From assembly GCF_900101045.1 (NCBI RefSeq), contig NZ_FNFN01000002.1, forward strand, positions 372,001 through 436,000: a stretch of 64,000 nucleotides of DNA, read 5' to 3'. The position numbers and the translations under genes were made by a program. Shown piece after piece: positions 48,758 through 57,010 of this stretch; position 1 is the first letter of the stretch, and each line of letters begins with the position of its first letter. The stretch comes from Nocardioides sp. YR527 (GTDB lineage: Bacteria > Actinomycetota > Actinomycetes > Propionibacteriales > Nocardioidaceae). The notes below the pieces were generated by a model. That model saw only the letters and a program-made list of their open reading frames with translations, was not told the origin of the DNA and did no database searches.

Positions 48758-50670
48758 GATGTCTCCTCTTCTACGACGGCCAGCACCTCGCCGGCGGCGA
48801 CCTGGCTTCCTGGTTTGACGTTGATCTGAGCGAGTACGCCGTCGGTGGGCGCGGTCACCGTGTGCTGCATCTTCATCGCCTCCAGGACCAGCAGCGGCTG
48901 GCCCTCGGTGACGCTGCTGCCGGCCTCGGCGAGCACGCTGACGACCGATCCCGGCATCGGCGCCAGCAGGCTTCCGGGCTGGGTCTGGGTCGCGGGGTCG
49001 GTGAACCTCGGGCGCTTCCGCAGCACGGTGTGCCCGATCGAGGAGTCGACGTCGATCCGGTCCCCGTCGACGGCGATCTCGTACGCCGTCCGCAGCCCGT
49101 CACGCTCGAGAACAACCCGGTCCTGATCTGCGTCGATGACCTCGAACCCGTCGATGCGATAGCCCTCGCGGGTGCCGTACCACTCCACGACGAGGCCGTC
49201 GTCGCTACCGTCTTCGAAGACCGTTCGCTGCGGGTGGTTGGTGACGTTGCGCCAAGCCACCGGGATGCCCGGCCGCCTGGTCGCCTCCGCCAGCGCGACC
49301 GCCGCGGCGACCGAAGCGCCGGGGTCCTCCGTGTGCGGAAGGAATTTTTCTTCCGCGAGAAGAGCCGTGCTGACCTCACCGGACCGGAAGGCCTCCGACC
49401 CGAGGATCCCGACCAACTGCTCCCGGTTGGTCACCAGCCCGTGGATCTTGGCCGTACGCAGCACCGAGACCAGTCGGCGGATCGCCGCGTCGCGCGTGGG
49501 CGCGTGCACGATCACCTTCGCCAGCATCGCGTCGTAGAAGGTGCTGACCTCGGAGCCCGAGGTGTAGCCGGCATCCACCCTGGCGTCGCCGGAGAACTCC
49601 AGCTTCGTCAGGACGCCCGACTGCGGCTGATAGTCGGCGGCCGGGTCCTCGGCATAGAGCCGCACCTCCACCGCATGCCCGTCGACCGCGCTGGTCGAGC
49701 TTGCCGAGACCACGTCAGCGGCCCCTTCGGCCACCGCGATCTGCAGCTCCACCAGATCGACCCCGTGCACCAGCTCGGTCACCGGGTGCTCGACCTGCAG
49801 GCGGGTGTTCATCTCCAGGAACCAGAACCGCTCCGAGGCGGCGTCGTAGAGGAACTCGACGGTCCCGGCACCGCGGTAGTCGATCGCCGCGGCGGCGTTC
49901 CGGGCGGCCTCGTGCAGCGCCGACCGGACAGCGTCCGGCAGCAGCGGGGCCGGGGACTCCTCGACGACCTTCTGGTGGCGACGCTGCACCGAGCAGTCAC
50001 GCTCGCCGAAGACGGCGACGTTCCCGGCCCCATCGCCGACGACCTGGACCTCGACGTGGCGGCCGGCCTCGACGTACGGCTCGACGAAGACGGTTCCGTC
50101 CCCGAAGGCGGACGCGGCCTCGGCCTCGGCCTTGGCGATCTCGGCGCCGAGAGCGTCGAGCGAGCGGACGATCCGCATCCCCCGCCCGCCACCGCCCGCG
50201 GAGGCCTTGACCAGCAGCGGAAGGTCGGCCTCGACCGGCGAAGCCGGCGCCTCCAGGACCGGGACCCCGGCAGCGGCCATGATCTTCTTGGCCTCGATCT
50301 TGGAGCCCATCTGCTCGATCGACTCGGGCGCGGGTCCGATCCAGACCAGGCCGGCAGCCTCGACGGCGCGGGCGAAGTCGGCGTTCTCCGACAGGAACCC
50401 GTAGCCCGGGTGGATCGCGTCGGCACCGGCCACCTTCGCCGCCTCGATGATGAGGTCGGCGCGGAGGTAGGTCTCGGCGGGGGCGTTGCCAGGGAGACGT
50501 ACGGCATGGTCAGCCTCCGCCACGAACGGCAGGGCCGCGTCGGCGTCGGAGTGCACCGCGACGGTCTCGATCCCGAGCTTGCGGGCGGTACGGAAGACGC
50601 GCGAAGCGATCTCGGCGCGGTTGGCGACGAGCAGACGAGAGATGCTGTTTTCGATGGGCACGGCAATCAC
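48754..50670 (-). CDS. accA2: acyl-CoA carboxylase alpha subunit (biotin carboxylase + BCCP), AccA2-like
   Basis: Protein of 638 residues. The biotin carboxylase part (about 8-450) shows LLVANRAEIASRVFRTARKL, HPGYGFLSENADFARAV, KASAGGGGRGMRIV, SVQRRHQKVVEESPAPLLP and EMNTRLQVEHPVTELVHGVD. The C-terminal biotinyl domain ends with the biotin lysine in VLEAMKMQHTVTAPTDG (about 603). It carboxylates biotin for the beta subunit, whose gene overlaps by 4 bp (GTGA), making GTG 50670 the start. Together they resemble methylcrotonyl-CoA or geranyl-CoA type carboxylases. Confidence 0.92.
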   Translation of the reverse strand: MIAVPIENSISRLLVANRAEIASRVFRTARKLGIETVAVHSDADAALPFVAEADHAVRLPGNAPAETYLRADLIIEAAKVAGADAIHPGYGFLSENADFARAVEAAGLVWIGPAPESIEQMGSKIEAKKIMAAAGVPVLEAPASPVEADLPLLVKASAGGGGRGMRIVRSLDALGAEIAKAEAEAASAFGDGTVFVEPYVEAGRHVEVQVVGDGAGNVAVFGERDCSVQRRHQKVVEESPAPLLPDAVRSALHEAARNAAAAIDYRGAGTVEFLYDAASERFWFLEMNTRLQVEHPVTELVHGVDLVELQIAVAEGAADVVSASSTSAVDGHAVEVRLYAEDPAADYQPQSGVLTKLEFSGDARVDAGYTSGSEVSTFYDAMLAKVIVHAPTRDAAIRRLVSVLRTAKIHGLVTNREQLVGILGSEAFRSGEVSTALLAEEKFLPHTEDPGASVAAAVALAEATRRPGIPVAWRNVTNHPQRTVFEDGSDDGLVVEWYGTREGYRIDGFEVIDADQDRVVLERDGLRTAYEIAVDGDRIDVDSSIGHTVLRKRPRFTDPATQTQPGSLLAPMPGSVVSVLAEAGSSVTEGQPLLVLEAMKMQHTVTAPTDGVLAQINVKPGSQVAAGEVLAVVEEETS

Positions 50671-52238
50671 ATCCTGAAGACGCCGAAGTTCATGGCGCCC
50701 TCGATCGGTCGGGTGGCGATGGCGGAGAGGCAGAGGCCGAGGACGGTGCGGGTGTCGCGCGGGTCGATGACCCCGTCGTCGTAGCCGAGGCCGGAGAGGA
50801 ACATCGGCAGCGACTGCTCCTCGACCATCCCCTCGACCATCTCCTTGACGCCCTTGAACCCCTCGGCGTCGAAGACCTCGCCCTTCTTCTCGGCCGACTC
50901 GCGGGCGACGATCTCCATCACGCCGGCGAGCTGGGCCGGCCCCATCACCGCGGACTTCGCGGAGGGCCAGGTGAAGAGGAAGCGGGGGTCGTACGCACGG
51001 CCGTTCATGCCGTAGTTCCCCGCGCCGTAGGACGCGCCCATGATCACGGTCAGGTGCGGGACGGTGGAGTTGGAGACCGCGTTGATCATCAGGGCACCGT
51101 GCTTGATGATGCCGCCCTGCTCGTACTCCGTGCCGACCATGTAGCCGGTGGTGTTGTGCAGGAACAGCAGCGGGACGTCCTTCTGGTTGGCGAGCTGGAT
51201 GAACTGCGCCGCCTTCTGGGCCTCCTCGCTCATCAGCACGCCGCGGGCGTTGGCGAGGATGCCGATCTCGTAGCCGTGCAGCCGCGCCCAGCCGACGCAG
51301 AGGCTCGATCCGTAGAGCGGCTTGAACTCGTCGAACGCCACCTCGTTGTCGGGGCCGGTCCCGTCGACGATCCGCAGGATCGCCTCGCGGGGGTCGAACG
51401 GCTCCTTGAGGTCGGTCGGGATCAGGTCGAGCAGGCCGTCGGGGTCGAGCTCGGGCTCGTACGACGCCTTCGGCTCGGGGCCGCGCTTGCGCCAGTTGAG
51501 CCGGGCGACGACCCGTCGCGCCTGGCGGATCGCGTCGTGCTCGTCGACGGCGAGGAAGTCGGAGGAGCCGGAGATGCGCGAGTGCATCTCGGCGCCGCCC
51601 AGCGACTCGTCGTCGGTGTCCTCGCCGGTGGCCATCTTCACCAGCGGCGGGCCGGCCAGGAAGACCTTCGCCCCCTCCTTGACCATGATCACGTAGTCGC
51701 TCATGCCGGGGACGTACGCACCACCGGCCGTGGAGTTGCCGAAGACCACCGAGATGGTCGGCTGCTTGCGGGCGGAGGCCCGGGTCAGGTCACGGAACCC
51801 CTTGCCGCCCGGGATGAAGATGTCCTTCTGGGTGGGCAGGTCGGCGCCGCCGGACTCGGTCAGGTTGATCGTCGGAAGACCGTTCTTCTCGGCGATCTCG
51901 GCGGCCCGGAAGGAACGCTTGAGGGAGTAGGGGTTGAGCGCCCCGCCCTTCACCGTCGGGTCGTTGGCGACGATCATGCACTCGACACCCTCGACCACAC
52001 CGATCCCGGTGATGATCGAGCCGCCGACCGGGAAGTCGCTGCCCCAGCCGATCAGCGGCTGGGTCTCCAGGAACGGGCTGCCCTCGTCCAGGAGCAGCTC
52101 GATCCGCTCGCGGGCGAGGAGCTTGCCGCGGGCCTTGTGGCGGGCGACGTACTTCTCACCGCCACCTGCCGCCGCCTTCGCGTGCTCGGCGTCCAGGGCG
52201 TCGATCTTCTCGAGGAGCGCCTCCCTATTCCCGCTCAT
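50667..52238 (-). CDS. accD2: acyl-CoA carboxylase beta subunit (carboxyltransferase), AccD2-like
   Basis: Carboxyltransferase of 523 residues of the MCC-beta/PCC-beta type. KARGKLLARERIELLLDEGS, LTESGGADLPTQKDIFIPGG, SVVFGNSTAGGAYVPGMSDY and VIMGASYGAGNYGMNGRAYD (second oxyanion region) are present. The methylcrotonyl/geranyl carboxylase-like spacing suggests a beta- or gamma-branched enoyl-CoA substrate. It overlaps both neighbours by 4 bp. Substrate choice between leucine breakdown and terpenoid breakdown cannot be settled here. Confidence 0.92.
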   Translation of the reverse strand: MSGNREALLEKIDALDAEHAKAAAGGGEKYVARHKARGKLLARERIELLLDEGSPFLETQPLIGWGSDFPVGGSIITGIGVVEGVECMIVANDPTVKGGALNPYSLKRSFRAAEIAEKNGLPTINLTESGGADLPTQKDIFIPGGKGFRDLTRASARKQPTISVVFGNSTAGGAYVPGMSDYVIMVKEGAKVFLAGPPLVKMATGEDTDDESLGGAEMHSRISGSSDFLAVDEHDAIRQARRVVARLNWRKRGPEPKASYEPELDPDGLLDLIPTDLKEPFDPREAILRIVDGTGPDNEVAFDEFKPLYGSSLCVGWARLHGYEIGILANARGVLMSEEAQKAAQFIQLANQKDVPLLFLHNTTGYMVGTEYEQGGIIKHGALMINAVSNSTVPHLTVIMGASYGAGNYGMNGRAYDPRFLFTWPSAKSAVMGPAQLAGVMEIVARESAEKKGEVFDAEGFKGVKEMVEGMVEEQSLPMFLSGLGYDDGVIDPRDTRTVLGLCLSAIATRPIEGAMNFGVFRM

Positions 52239-53368
52239 CGGTCCAGTCCCAACAGCTTGGCGGCCAGGTCCGTCATCACTTCGGTGGCTCCTCCTCCGAT
52301 CGGCAGGATCCGGGCGTCGCGGTAGTGCCGCTCGACCTCGGTCCCGTGCATGTATCCCGTCCCGCCATGGAGCTGGACGGCCTGGTCGACGACCCAGGTG
52401 CAGGCCTCGACCGCTGTCTGCTTGGCCAGCGCCGCCTCGGCGATCGTGGCCTGGGTCGACCCCTCGCGGTCGTATCTCGCGACCACCGCGTGGGTGTAGG
52501 CCTTGGCCACCTCGACCTGCCGGTGCATCTCGACGAGCTTGTGACGTACGACCTGACGCTTGATCAGGGGCTCGCCGAAGGTCTCGCGTTGGCGGCAGTA
52601 GTCGAGGGTGAGCGCCAGGCAGCGGGCGGCGGTGCCGTAGCCCTGCACGGCCAGCGCGATCCGCTCGGTCACGAACGCCTCGGCGATGTAGATGAACCCG
52701 GCGTTCTCGTCGCCGACGAGGTTGGCCGCGGGGACGCGTACGTCCTCGAAGGCGAGCTCCGCGGTGTCGGAGCAGTGCCAGCCCATCTTGGCGAGCTTGC
52801 GGGTGACCGTGAAGCCGGGGGTGTCCTTGTCGATCACCAGCAGGCTGATGCCGCCGGCGCCCTTCCCGCCCGTGCGGACGGCGGTGGTGACGAAGTCGGC
52901 GCGACAGCCGGAGGTGATGAACGTCTTGGCACCATTGACGACGAACTCGTCGCCGTCGCGTGTTGCCGTCGTGCGGAGGTGGGAGACGTCGGAGCCGCCG
53001 TCGGGCTCGGTGATCGCGAGGCTGCCGATCTTCTCGCCGGCCAGCGTCGGCCTCACGTAGGTGTCGATGAGGTGGGGCGAGCCGTGCTTGGCGATGTGCG
53101 GCAGCGCGATCCCGTGGGTGAACAGGCCCGCGAGCAGACCGGAGGAGGCGCCCTCGGACATCAGCCCCTCGGTCACCGCGACGGTGTCGGCGAGCCCGCC
53201 GCCCTCACCGCCGGCCTCCTCGGGGAAACCGATCCCGAGCAGACCCTGCTTGGCGGCGGCCTGGTGGAGCTCGCGCGGGATCTCCTGGTTGTCCTCCCAC
53301 TCCTGCAGGTCGGGGAAGACCTCGCGGCGGGCGAACTCGGCGCCCAGCTGGAACAGGTCGTTGCTCAC
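52235..53368 (-). CDS. fadE13: acyl-CoA dehydrogenase (FadE13-like)
   Basis: Flavoenzyme of 377 residues. GIGFPEEAGGEGGGLADTVA, LAITEPDGGSDVSHLRTTAT, NGAKTFITSGCRADFVTTAV, QRETFGEPLIKRQVVRHKLV and QLHGGTGYMHGTEVERHYRD (C-terminal FAD-binding and flexible loop) are all present, with RILPIGGGATEVM at the end. GTG at 53368 is chosen for GGAGGGG 5 nt upstream; it overlaps the AtuA-type stop by 4 bp. The second dehydrogenase of this operon, it may act at a different chain stage from the fadE12-like enzyme. Confidence 0.88.
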   Translation of the reverse strand: MSNDLFQLGAEFARREVFPDLQEWEDNQEIPRELHQAAAKQGLLGIGFPEEAGGEGGGLADTVAVTEGLMSEGASSGLLAGLFTHGIALPHIAKHGSPHLIDTYVRPTLAGEKIGSLAITEPDGGSDVSHLRTTATRDGDEFVVNGAKTFITSGCRADFVTTAVRTGGKGAGGISLLVIDKDTPGFTVTRKLAKMGWHCSDTAELAFEDVRVPAANLVGDENAGFIYIAEAFVTERIALAVQGYGTAARCLALTLDYCRQRETFGEPLIKRQVVRHKLVEMHRQVEVAKAYTHAVVARYDREGSTQATIAEAALAKQTAVEACTWVVDQAVQLHGGTGYMHGTEVERHYRDARILPIGGGATEVMTDLAAKLLGLDR

Positions 53369-55053
53369 AGAAGCCCCTCCGGAATGTCCACGAAGCGGCT
53401 CCGGGCCCACTCGCCCAGGCCCTTCGCCTGCGGGTCGAACCGCGTCGAGGCGGCCACGCCCTCGCCGAGCAGGTCGTGGATGACGATGTTCACGCCCCGC
53501 AGGTGTAGCAGCGGCGTGATGTCGATGGCCAGGTCCTCGGCCTCGGGCAGCAGCTCGCGTACCCACTCCGGGGTGACGGTGTCCAGCAACCATTCGACGG
53601 CCGCCTCCGGCCGCCCCTGCGGCACCCAGAGCCCGAGGTTGGCGTCGCCGCCCTTGTCCCCGGACCGGGCATAGACCAGCTCCCCCAGCGCTCGCCGAGA
53701 CGTCGCTCCCGTCGGCCGAGTGGTCACCTCGCGTGACGTCTCGGCCGACGTACGTGACGCTTCGGCATAGGCGAGGGGAGACGGGACCTCGTAGGTCGAG
53801 CCGTCAGGGAGGTGGACGGTCTCGGTGGCGCGGTCGCGCCGGACGTACGCAGCCTTGTAGATCCCGAACGGAGACGGCCGTCCCGGGGGCGCGGTGACAT
53901 GGAAGCCCGGGTAGGAGGCGAGCGCCAGCTCGATCGCCGGAGCGGTCAGCGCACGGCCGACCGCGTCGGCGTCCGCGGCGCGTGCGGAGAGCCGCAGGAT
54001 GCAGGCGGCACCCTCCTCGGTCGGGGAGTCCGGCGCGGGGATGCGGTAGGTCGACCAGGTGTAGTCGGGCCCGATCGGCAGCTCGGCGTCGAGCTGGTCA
54101 CGCAGCCAGGCGGCCTTGGCGTCGATATCGGGGCCGGTGAGCACGAACTCGGCCGAGTTGCGGTAGCCCCCGAGCGAGTTGACCGCGACCTTGAGGGTCG
54201 CCGGCGGCGGGGTGCCGGTCACGCCCGTGATCGCCACCCGGTCGATCCCGACTTCCTCGAGCCGGATCGACGTCAGGTCGGTGGTGACGTCGGGACCGAG
54301 GTAGAGCGGACCCTGGATCTCGTAGAGCAGCTGCGCGGTGACCGTGTCGACCGTGACCGTGCCGCCGGTCTCGTCCTGCTTGGTGATGATCGAGGAGCCG
54401 TCGACGGCGATCTCGGCGACCGGGAAGCCCAGCGGACGCGCCCGAGCCTGCGGCGACATGGTCAGGAAGCCGGAGAAGTTGCCGCCGGTGGCCTGGGTGC
54501 CGCACTCGATCACGTGCCCGGCGACCACGGCGCCGGCGAGCTCGTCGTAGGAGTCGCGCTTCCAGCCGTGGTGGGCGATCGCCGGCCCGACGACGACGCT
54601 CGCGTCGGTGACGCGACCGGTGACGACGATGTCGGCGCCGGCCTCGAGCGCGTGCGCGATCCCGAAGGCCCCGAGATAGGCGTTGGCGGTCAGGGCGTCG
54701 GGGTGGGAGTCGAGCCGGCCTCGCAGGTCGTCGCCGTCGACGTACGCCACCTTGGCGCGGGTCCCGAGCGCCTCGATGGCGGCAGCGAGCCCGGCGGGGT
54801 TGAGACCGCCGGCGTTGGAGACGATCTTGACCTCGCGCTGCAGGGCGAGGTCGATGCTGTCGGCGACCTGCCGCAGGAAGGTCTTGGCATAGCCCGTCGA
54901 CGGGTCCTTGAGGGTGTCCTTGCCGAGGATGAGCATGGTCAGCTCGGCGAGGTAGTCGCCGGTCAGCACGTCGAGCCGACCGCCCTCGAGCATGTCGCGC
55001 ATCGCCGAGAACCGGTCACCGTAGAAACCGGAGCAGTTGCCGATGGTGATCAC
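53365..55053 (-). CDS. AtuA/DUF1446 family protein with in-frame repeat insertion
   Basis: Protein of 562 residues of the AtuA (acyclic terpene utilisation) family. The DUF1446 part (about 1-425) has ITIGNCSGFYGDRFSAMRD, VSNAGGLNPAGLAAAIEALG, DIVVTGRVTDASVVVGPAIA and CGTQATGGNFSGFLTM. A small AtuA C-terminal domain (about 456-540) begins LGELVYARSGDKGGDANLG. The linker between them (about 430-454, SRTSAETSREVTTRPTGATS) is encoded by dispersed repeat family B. GTG at 55053 overlaps the upstream stop by 4 bp. Function in the family is unproven; the operon position matches mycobacterial Rv0976c. Confidence 0.88.
   Translation of the reverse strand: MITIGNCSGFYGDRFSAMRDMLEGGRLDVLTGDYLAELTMLILGKDTLKDPSTGYAKTFLRQVADSIDLALQREVKIVSNAGGLNPAGLAAAIEALGTRAKVAYVDGDDLRGRLDSHPDALTANAYLGAFGIAHALEAGADIVVTGRVTDASVVVGPAIAHHGWKRDSYDELAGAVVAGHVIECGTQATGGNFSGFLTMSPQARARPLGFPVAEIAVDGSSIITKQDETGGTVTVDTVTAQLLYEIQGPLYLGPDVTTDLTSIRLEEVGIDRVAITGVTGTPPPATLKVAVNSLGGYRNSAEFVLTGPDIDAKAAWLRDQLDAELPIGPDYTWSTYRIPAPDSPTEEGAACILRLSARAADADAVGRALTAPAIELALASYPGFHVTAPPGRPSPFGIYKAAYVRRDRATETVHLPDGSTYEVPSPLAYAEASRTSAETSREVTTRPTGATSRRALGELVYARSGDKGGDANLGLWVPQGRPEAAVEWLLDTVTPEWVRELLPEAEDLAIDITPLLHLRGVNIVIHDLLGEGVAASTRFDPQAKGLGEWARSRFVDIPEGLL
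53694..53766. repeat. dispersed repeat family B inside the AtuA-type gene
   Basis: GCCGAGACGTCG...GTCGGCCGAG...GTGACGTCTCGGCC...GTGACGCTTCGGC repeats the units found at 33697-33812 and 56915-56986. It is translated as a Ser/Thr/Arg-rich linker and keeps the frame open. Confidence 0.8.
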
Positions 55054-55844
55054 TTCTTGGGCCTCCCGTCCCCGGTGGGACCGGCGAACGCCTGGGCGAT
55101 CGACAGCCACTTCTCGGCATCGTCGCCGGTGGTCTCGAGCGCGGTGTCGTCGCGGTGGATGCGCTGGGTGACAAGGCGGGCGAAGTCGTACGCCGGGCCG
55201 CGGACGCTCTGCGCCGCATCCTCGGGCCCCCACTCCCAGACCTCACCGGACGGTGCGGTGAGCGACACCCGGAAGGGGTCGCTCGGCGGGGTCAGGCCGT
55301 GCACCCCGTAGGAGAAGTCACGGGTGCGGGTGCCGAGGTGGCAGACGTGCTTGATGCGGTCGCTGGGCTCGTAGGTCAGACCGAGCGCCTCGCGCACGTC
55401 CAGCCCGTGGGCCCAGGTCTCCATGAACCGCGCGGTCGCCATCGAGGCCGGCGACATCGGCGGCCCGAACCAGGGCAGCTTCTGCCCGGCCGGGACGTTC
55501 GCCAGCGCTCCGGCGAGCTCACCGCGTACGCCGTCCCAGTGCTCCAACAGGTCCGTCGCCGGCATCGTGGCCAGCGCCAGCGCAGCCTCGTCGACGTAGC
55601 CCTCGGGATTCTTGAGCGCCTCGGTGACCAGCCCGTCCCACGCGGTCGCGTCACCTGCCACCCACTCGGTCGCGGCGAGCGCGGCCTCGTCGGTCCAGGC
55701 CAGGTGAGCGATCTGTGCGGCGACGTCCCAGCCCGCGGCGGGCGTCGCCTCCCGCCAGCCCGACTCACTCAGGCCCGCCACCACCTGACGTAGCTCGAAC
55801 CCCTCCATGGAGAGGTCCTCGAGAAGGTCATCCAGCAGGCTCAT
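55050..55844 (-). CDS. TIGR03084 family protein (DinB-like, metal-binding maleylpyruvate isomerase type)
   Basis: Protein of 264 residues of the TIGR03084 family within the DinB/maleylpyruvate-isomerase-like four-helix fold. Metal-ligand candidates are DVAAQIAHLAWTDEAAL (His), FMETWAHGLDVREALGL (Glu...His-x-x-D) and DRIKHVCHLGTRTRDFSYGV. The C-terminal half carries an SCP2-like segment (RVSLTAPSGEVWEWGPEDAA). The start overlaps the TetR stop by 4 bp. In actinobacteria it often travels with AtuA-type and acyl-CoA genes; reaction unknown. Confidence 0.83.
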   Translation of the reverse strand: MSLLDDLLEDLSMEGFELRQVVAGLSESGWREATPAAGWDVAAQIAHLAWTDEAALAATEWVAGDATAWDGLVTEALKNPEGYVDEAALALATMPATDLLEHWDGVRGELAGALANVPAGQKLPWFGPPMSPASMATARFMETWAHGLDVREALGLTYEPSDRIKHVCHLGTRTRDFSYGVHGLTPPSDPFRVSLTAPSGEVWEWGPEDAAQSVRGPAYDFARLVTQRIHRDDTALETTGDDAEKWLSIAQAFAGPTGDGRPKK

Positions 55845-56440
55845 CGCAGCTCTCTTTCCAGGACCTCGGCCCAGTGATCGAGGATCCGCTCGCGTCGAGC
55901 GGCGTCGTCGGTAATCGTGTCAGCCAGAGCCAGGCCGCGGACGAGATCGAGCGTGGCCTGCACGAGCTCGCGCACCCCAGGCTTCGACTCGTCCACGTCG
56001 AGCAGCTCGACCGTGGCCCGGTGGAGCTCGCGGCCGATCCGCTGCTCGAGCGGACCCACCGCCGCGGCCAGCTGCTCGTCGGTGCGGGCCGCCACCCACA
56101 GCTCCAGGGCAGCGGCGAAGACCGGGGAGGTGACCTGCTCGGCGAGCATGGCGAGCACGTGCCGCGTACGCTGCCCGCCCTCGGGAAGCGCTCCGGCAGC
56201 CTCCTTCAGCGCCTCGCCCCGGGCCTCGGTGATGTGCTCGACCGCAGCCACGACCAGGTCGTTCTTGGCCGGGAAGTGGTGCAGCTGCGCCCCCCGGGAG
56301 ACCCCGGCACGCTGGGAGACGAGCGTGGTCGAGGTGCCGGCGAAGCCGCGCTCGGCCAGCAGCTCGACGGTGGCGTCGAGGAGACGGGTCCGCATCGCGC
56401 GGGTGCGCTGTTCCTGAGGTACGCGGGTGGCCTGGCTCAC
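55841..56440 (-). CDS. TetR-family repressor of the acyl-CoA operon
   Basis: Regulator of 199 residues. The helix-turn-helix (about 12-58) includes MRTRLLDATVELLAERGFAG, TSTTLVSQRAGVSRGAQLHH and FPAKNDLVVAAVEH. The rest is the helical ligand domain. The GTG at 56440 is chosen because a TTGACT-17-CAGAGT promoter on this strand ends 8 nt before it; GTG at 56446 is the alternative. An ACAGTCA/TGACTGT palindrome overlaps the -35, so autorepression is likely, with release by an acyl-CoA intermediate as in FadR/KstR-type repressors (inference). Confidence 0.87.
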   Translation of the reverse strand: MSQATRVPQEQRTRAMRTRLLDATVELLAERGFAGTSTTLVSQRAGVSRGAQLHHFPAKNDLVVAAVEHITEARGEALKEAAGALPEGGQRTRHVLAMLAEQVTSPVFAAALELWVAARTDEQLAAAVGPLEQRIGRELHRATVELLDVDESKPGVRELVQATLDLVRGLALADTITDDAARRERILDHWAEVLERELR

Positions 56441-56448
56441 AGGCACGC

Positions 56449-56477
56449 ACTCTGCCGCGCCAGAAACAAACAGTCAA
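56449..56477 (-). promoter_or_regulatory. promoter of the TetR-led operon (TTGACT-17-CAGAGT)
   Basis: -35 TTGACT (56472-56477) and -10 CAGAGT (56449-56454) on the minus strand are 17 bp apart, and the -10 lies 8 nt before GTG 56440. This is one of the clearest full promoters in the window. Confidence 0.6.
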
Positions 56478-56487
56478 CCCTGACTGT
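56470..56487. promoter_or_regulatory. TetR operator
   Basis: ACAGTCA-ACCC-TGACTGT, perfect 7-bp arms, overlapping the -35 of the operon promoter and 55-67 bp before the divergent VOC gene's -10. Confidence 0.7.
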
Positions 56488-56541
56488 ATATTTCTGAGAC
56501 GACGTCGCGACAGGCGGAAGCGGAACGTCCGGAACCGCTCG

Positions 56542-56547
56542 TAACGT
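56542..56547 (+). promoter_or_regulatory. leaderless -10 box (TAACGT)
   Basis: TAACGT ends 7 nt before the ATG at 56555. Confidence 0.5.
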
Positions 56548-56554
56548 CGGTCCC

Positions 56555-56914
56555 ATGGCTATCGCACGCACTCCTCAGTGGGTCATCGACTGTCCCGACA
56601 CGGCAGCCCTGGCCACCTTCTACGCACAGCTCCTCGGATGGGAGTCAAAGGTCGACGACGACGGCGGCTGGGCCAGCGCCTGGGGCGACGGCGGATCGCT
56701 CGACTTCCAGCGCGTCGACAACTACCAGGCTCCGAAGTGGCCCGGCCAGGACGTACCTCAGCAGACGCATCTCGACGTCACCGTCGACGACCTCGACAAG
56801 GCCGAGGCCGAGGTCCTCGCGATCGGCGCCACCAAGCACGAGGTCCAGCCGGGCGAGTCCTTCCGCGTGTTTCTCGACCCCGCCGGCCACACCTTCTGCC
56901 TCTGCCGGGCCTGA
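56555..56914 (+). CDS. VOC family protein (glyoxalase-like)
   Basis: Small VOC-fold protein of 119 residues: WVIDCPDTAALATFYAQLLG opens and FRVFLDPAGHTFCLCRA closes with the D-P-A/D-G-H signature. The middle HLDVTVDDLDKAEAEVLAIG is also typical. The family covers glyoxalases, dioxygenases and resistance proteins; nothing here fixes a substrate. It is divergent from the TetR operon, and the shared 114-bp region contains the TetR operator, so it may be co-regulated. Confidence 0.85.
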   Translation: MAIARTPQWVIDCPDTAALATFYAQLLGWESKVDDDGGWASAWGDGGSLDFQRVDNYQAPKWPGQDVPQQTHLDVTVDDLDKAEAEVLAIGATKHEVQPGESFRVFLDPAGHTFCLCRA

Positions 56915-57010
56915 GCCGAGACGTCACGTACGCGGATCGAGTCGGCACGAACATGCCAACTCGATCCGCGGGAGTGACGCCTCGGCCGACGTACCTGACG
57001 CCTCGGCGGG
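56915..57010. repeat. dispersed repeat family B, between VOC and ABC permease genes
   Basis: Outer units GCCGAGACGTCAC (56915-56927) and GTGACGCCTCGGC (56974-56986) enclose an 11-bp-stem hairpin GCGGATCGAGT / ACTCGATCCGC (56932-56969). A further GACGTACCTGACGCCTCGGCGGG follows before the permease stop. It lies between convergent genes and should terminate transcription both ways. Confidence 0.8.

Noticed and set aside
48862..50784. 640-codon open frame on the + strand
   Set aside because: Antisense to the biotin carboxylase gene; composition typical of high-GC shadow frames.
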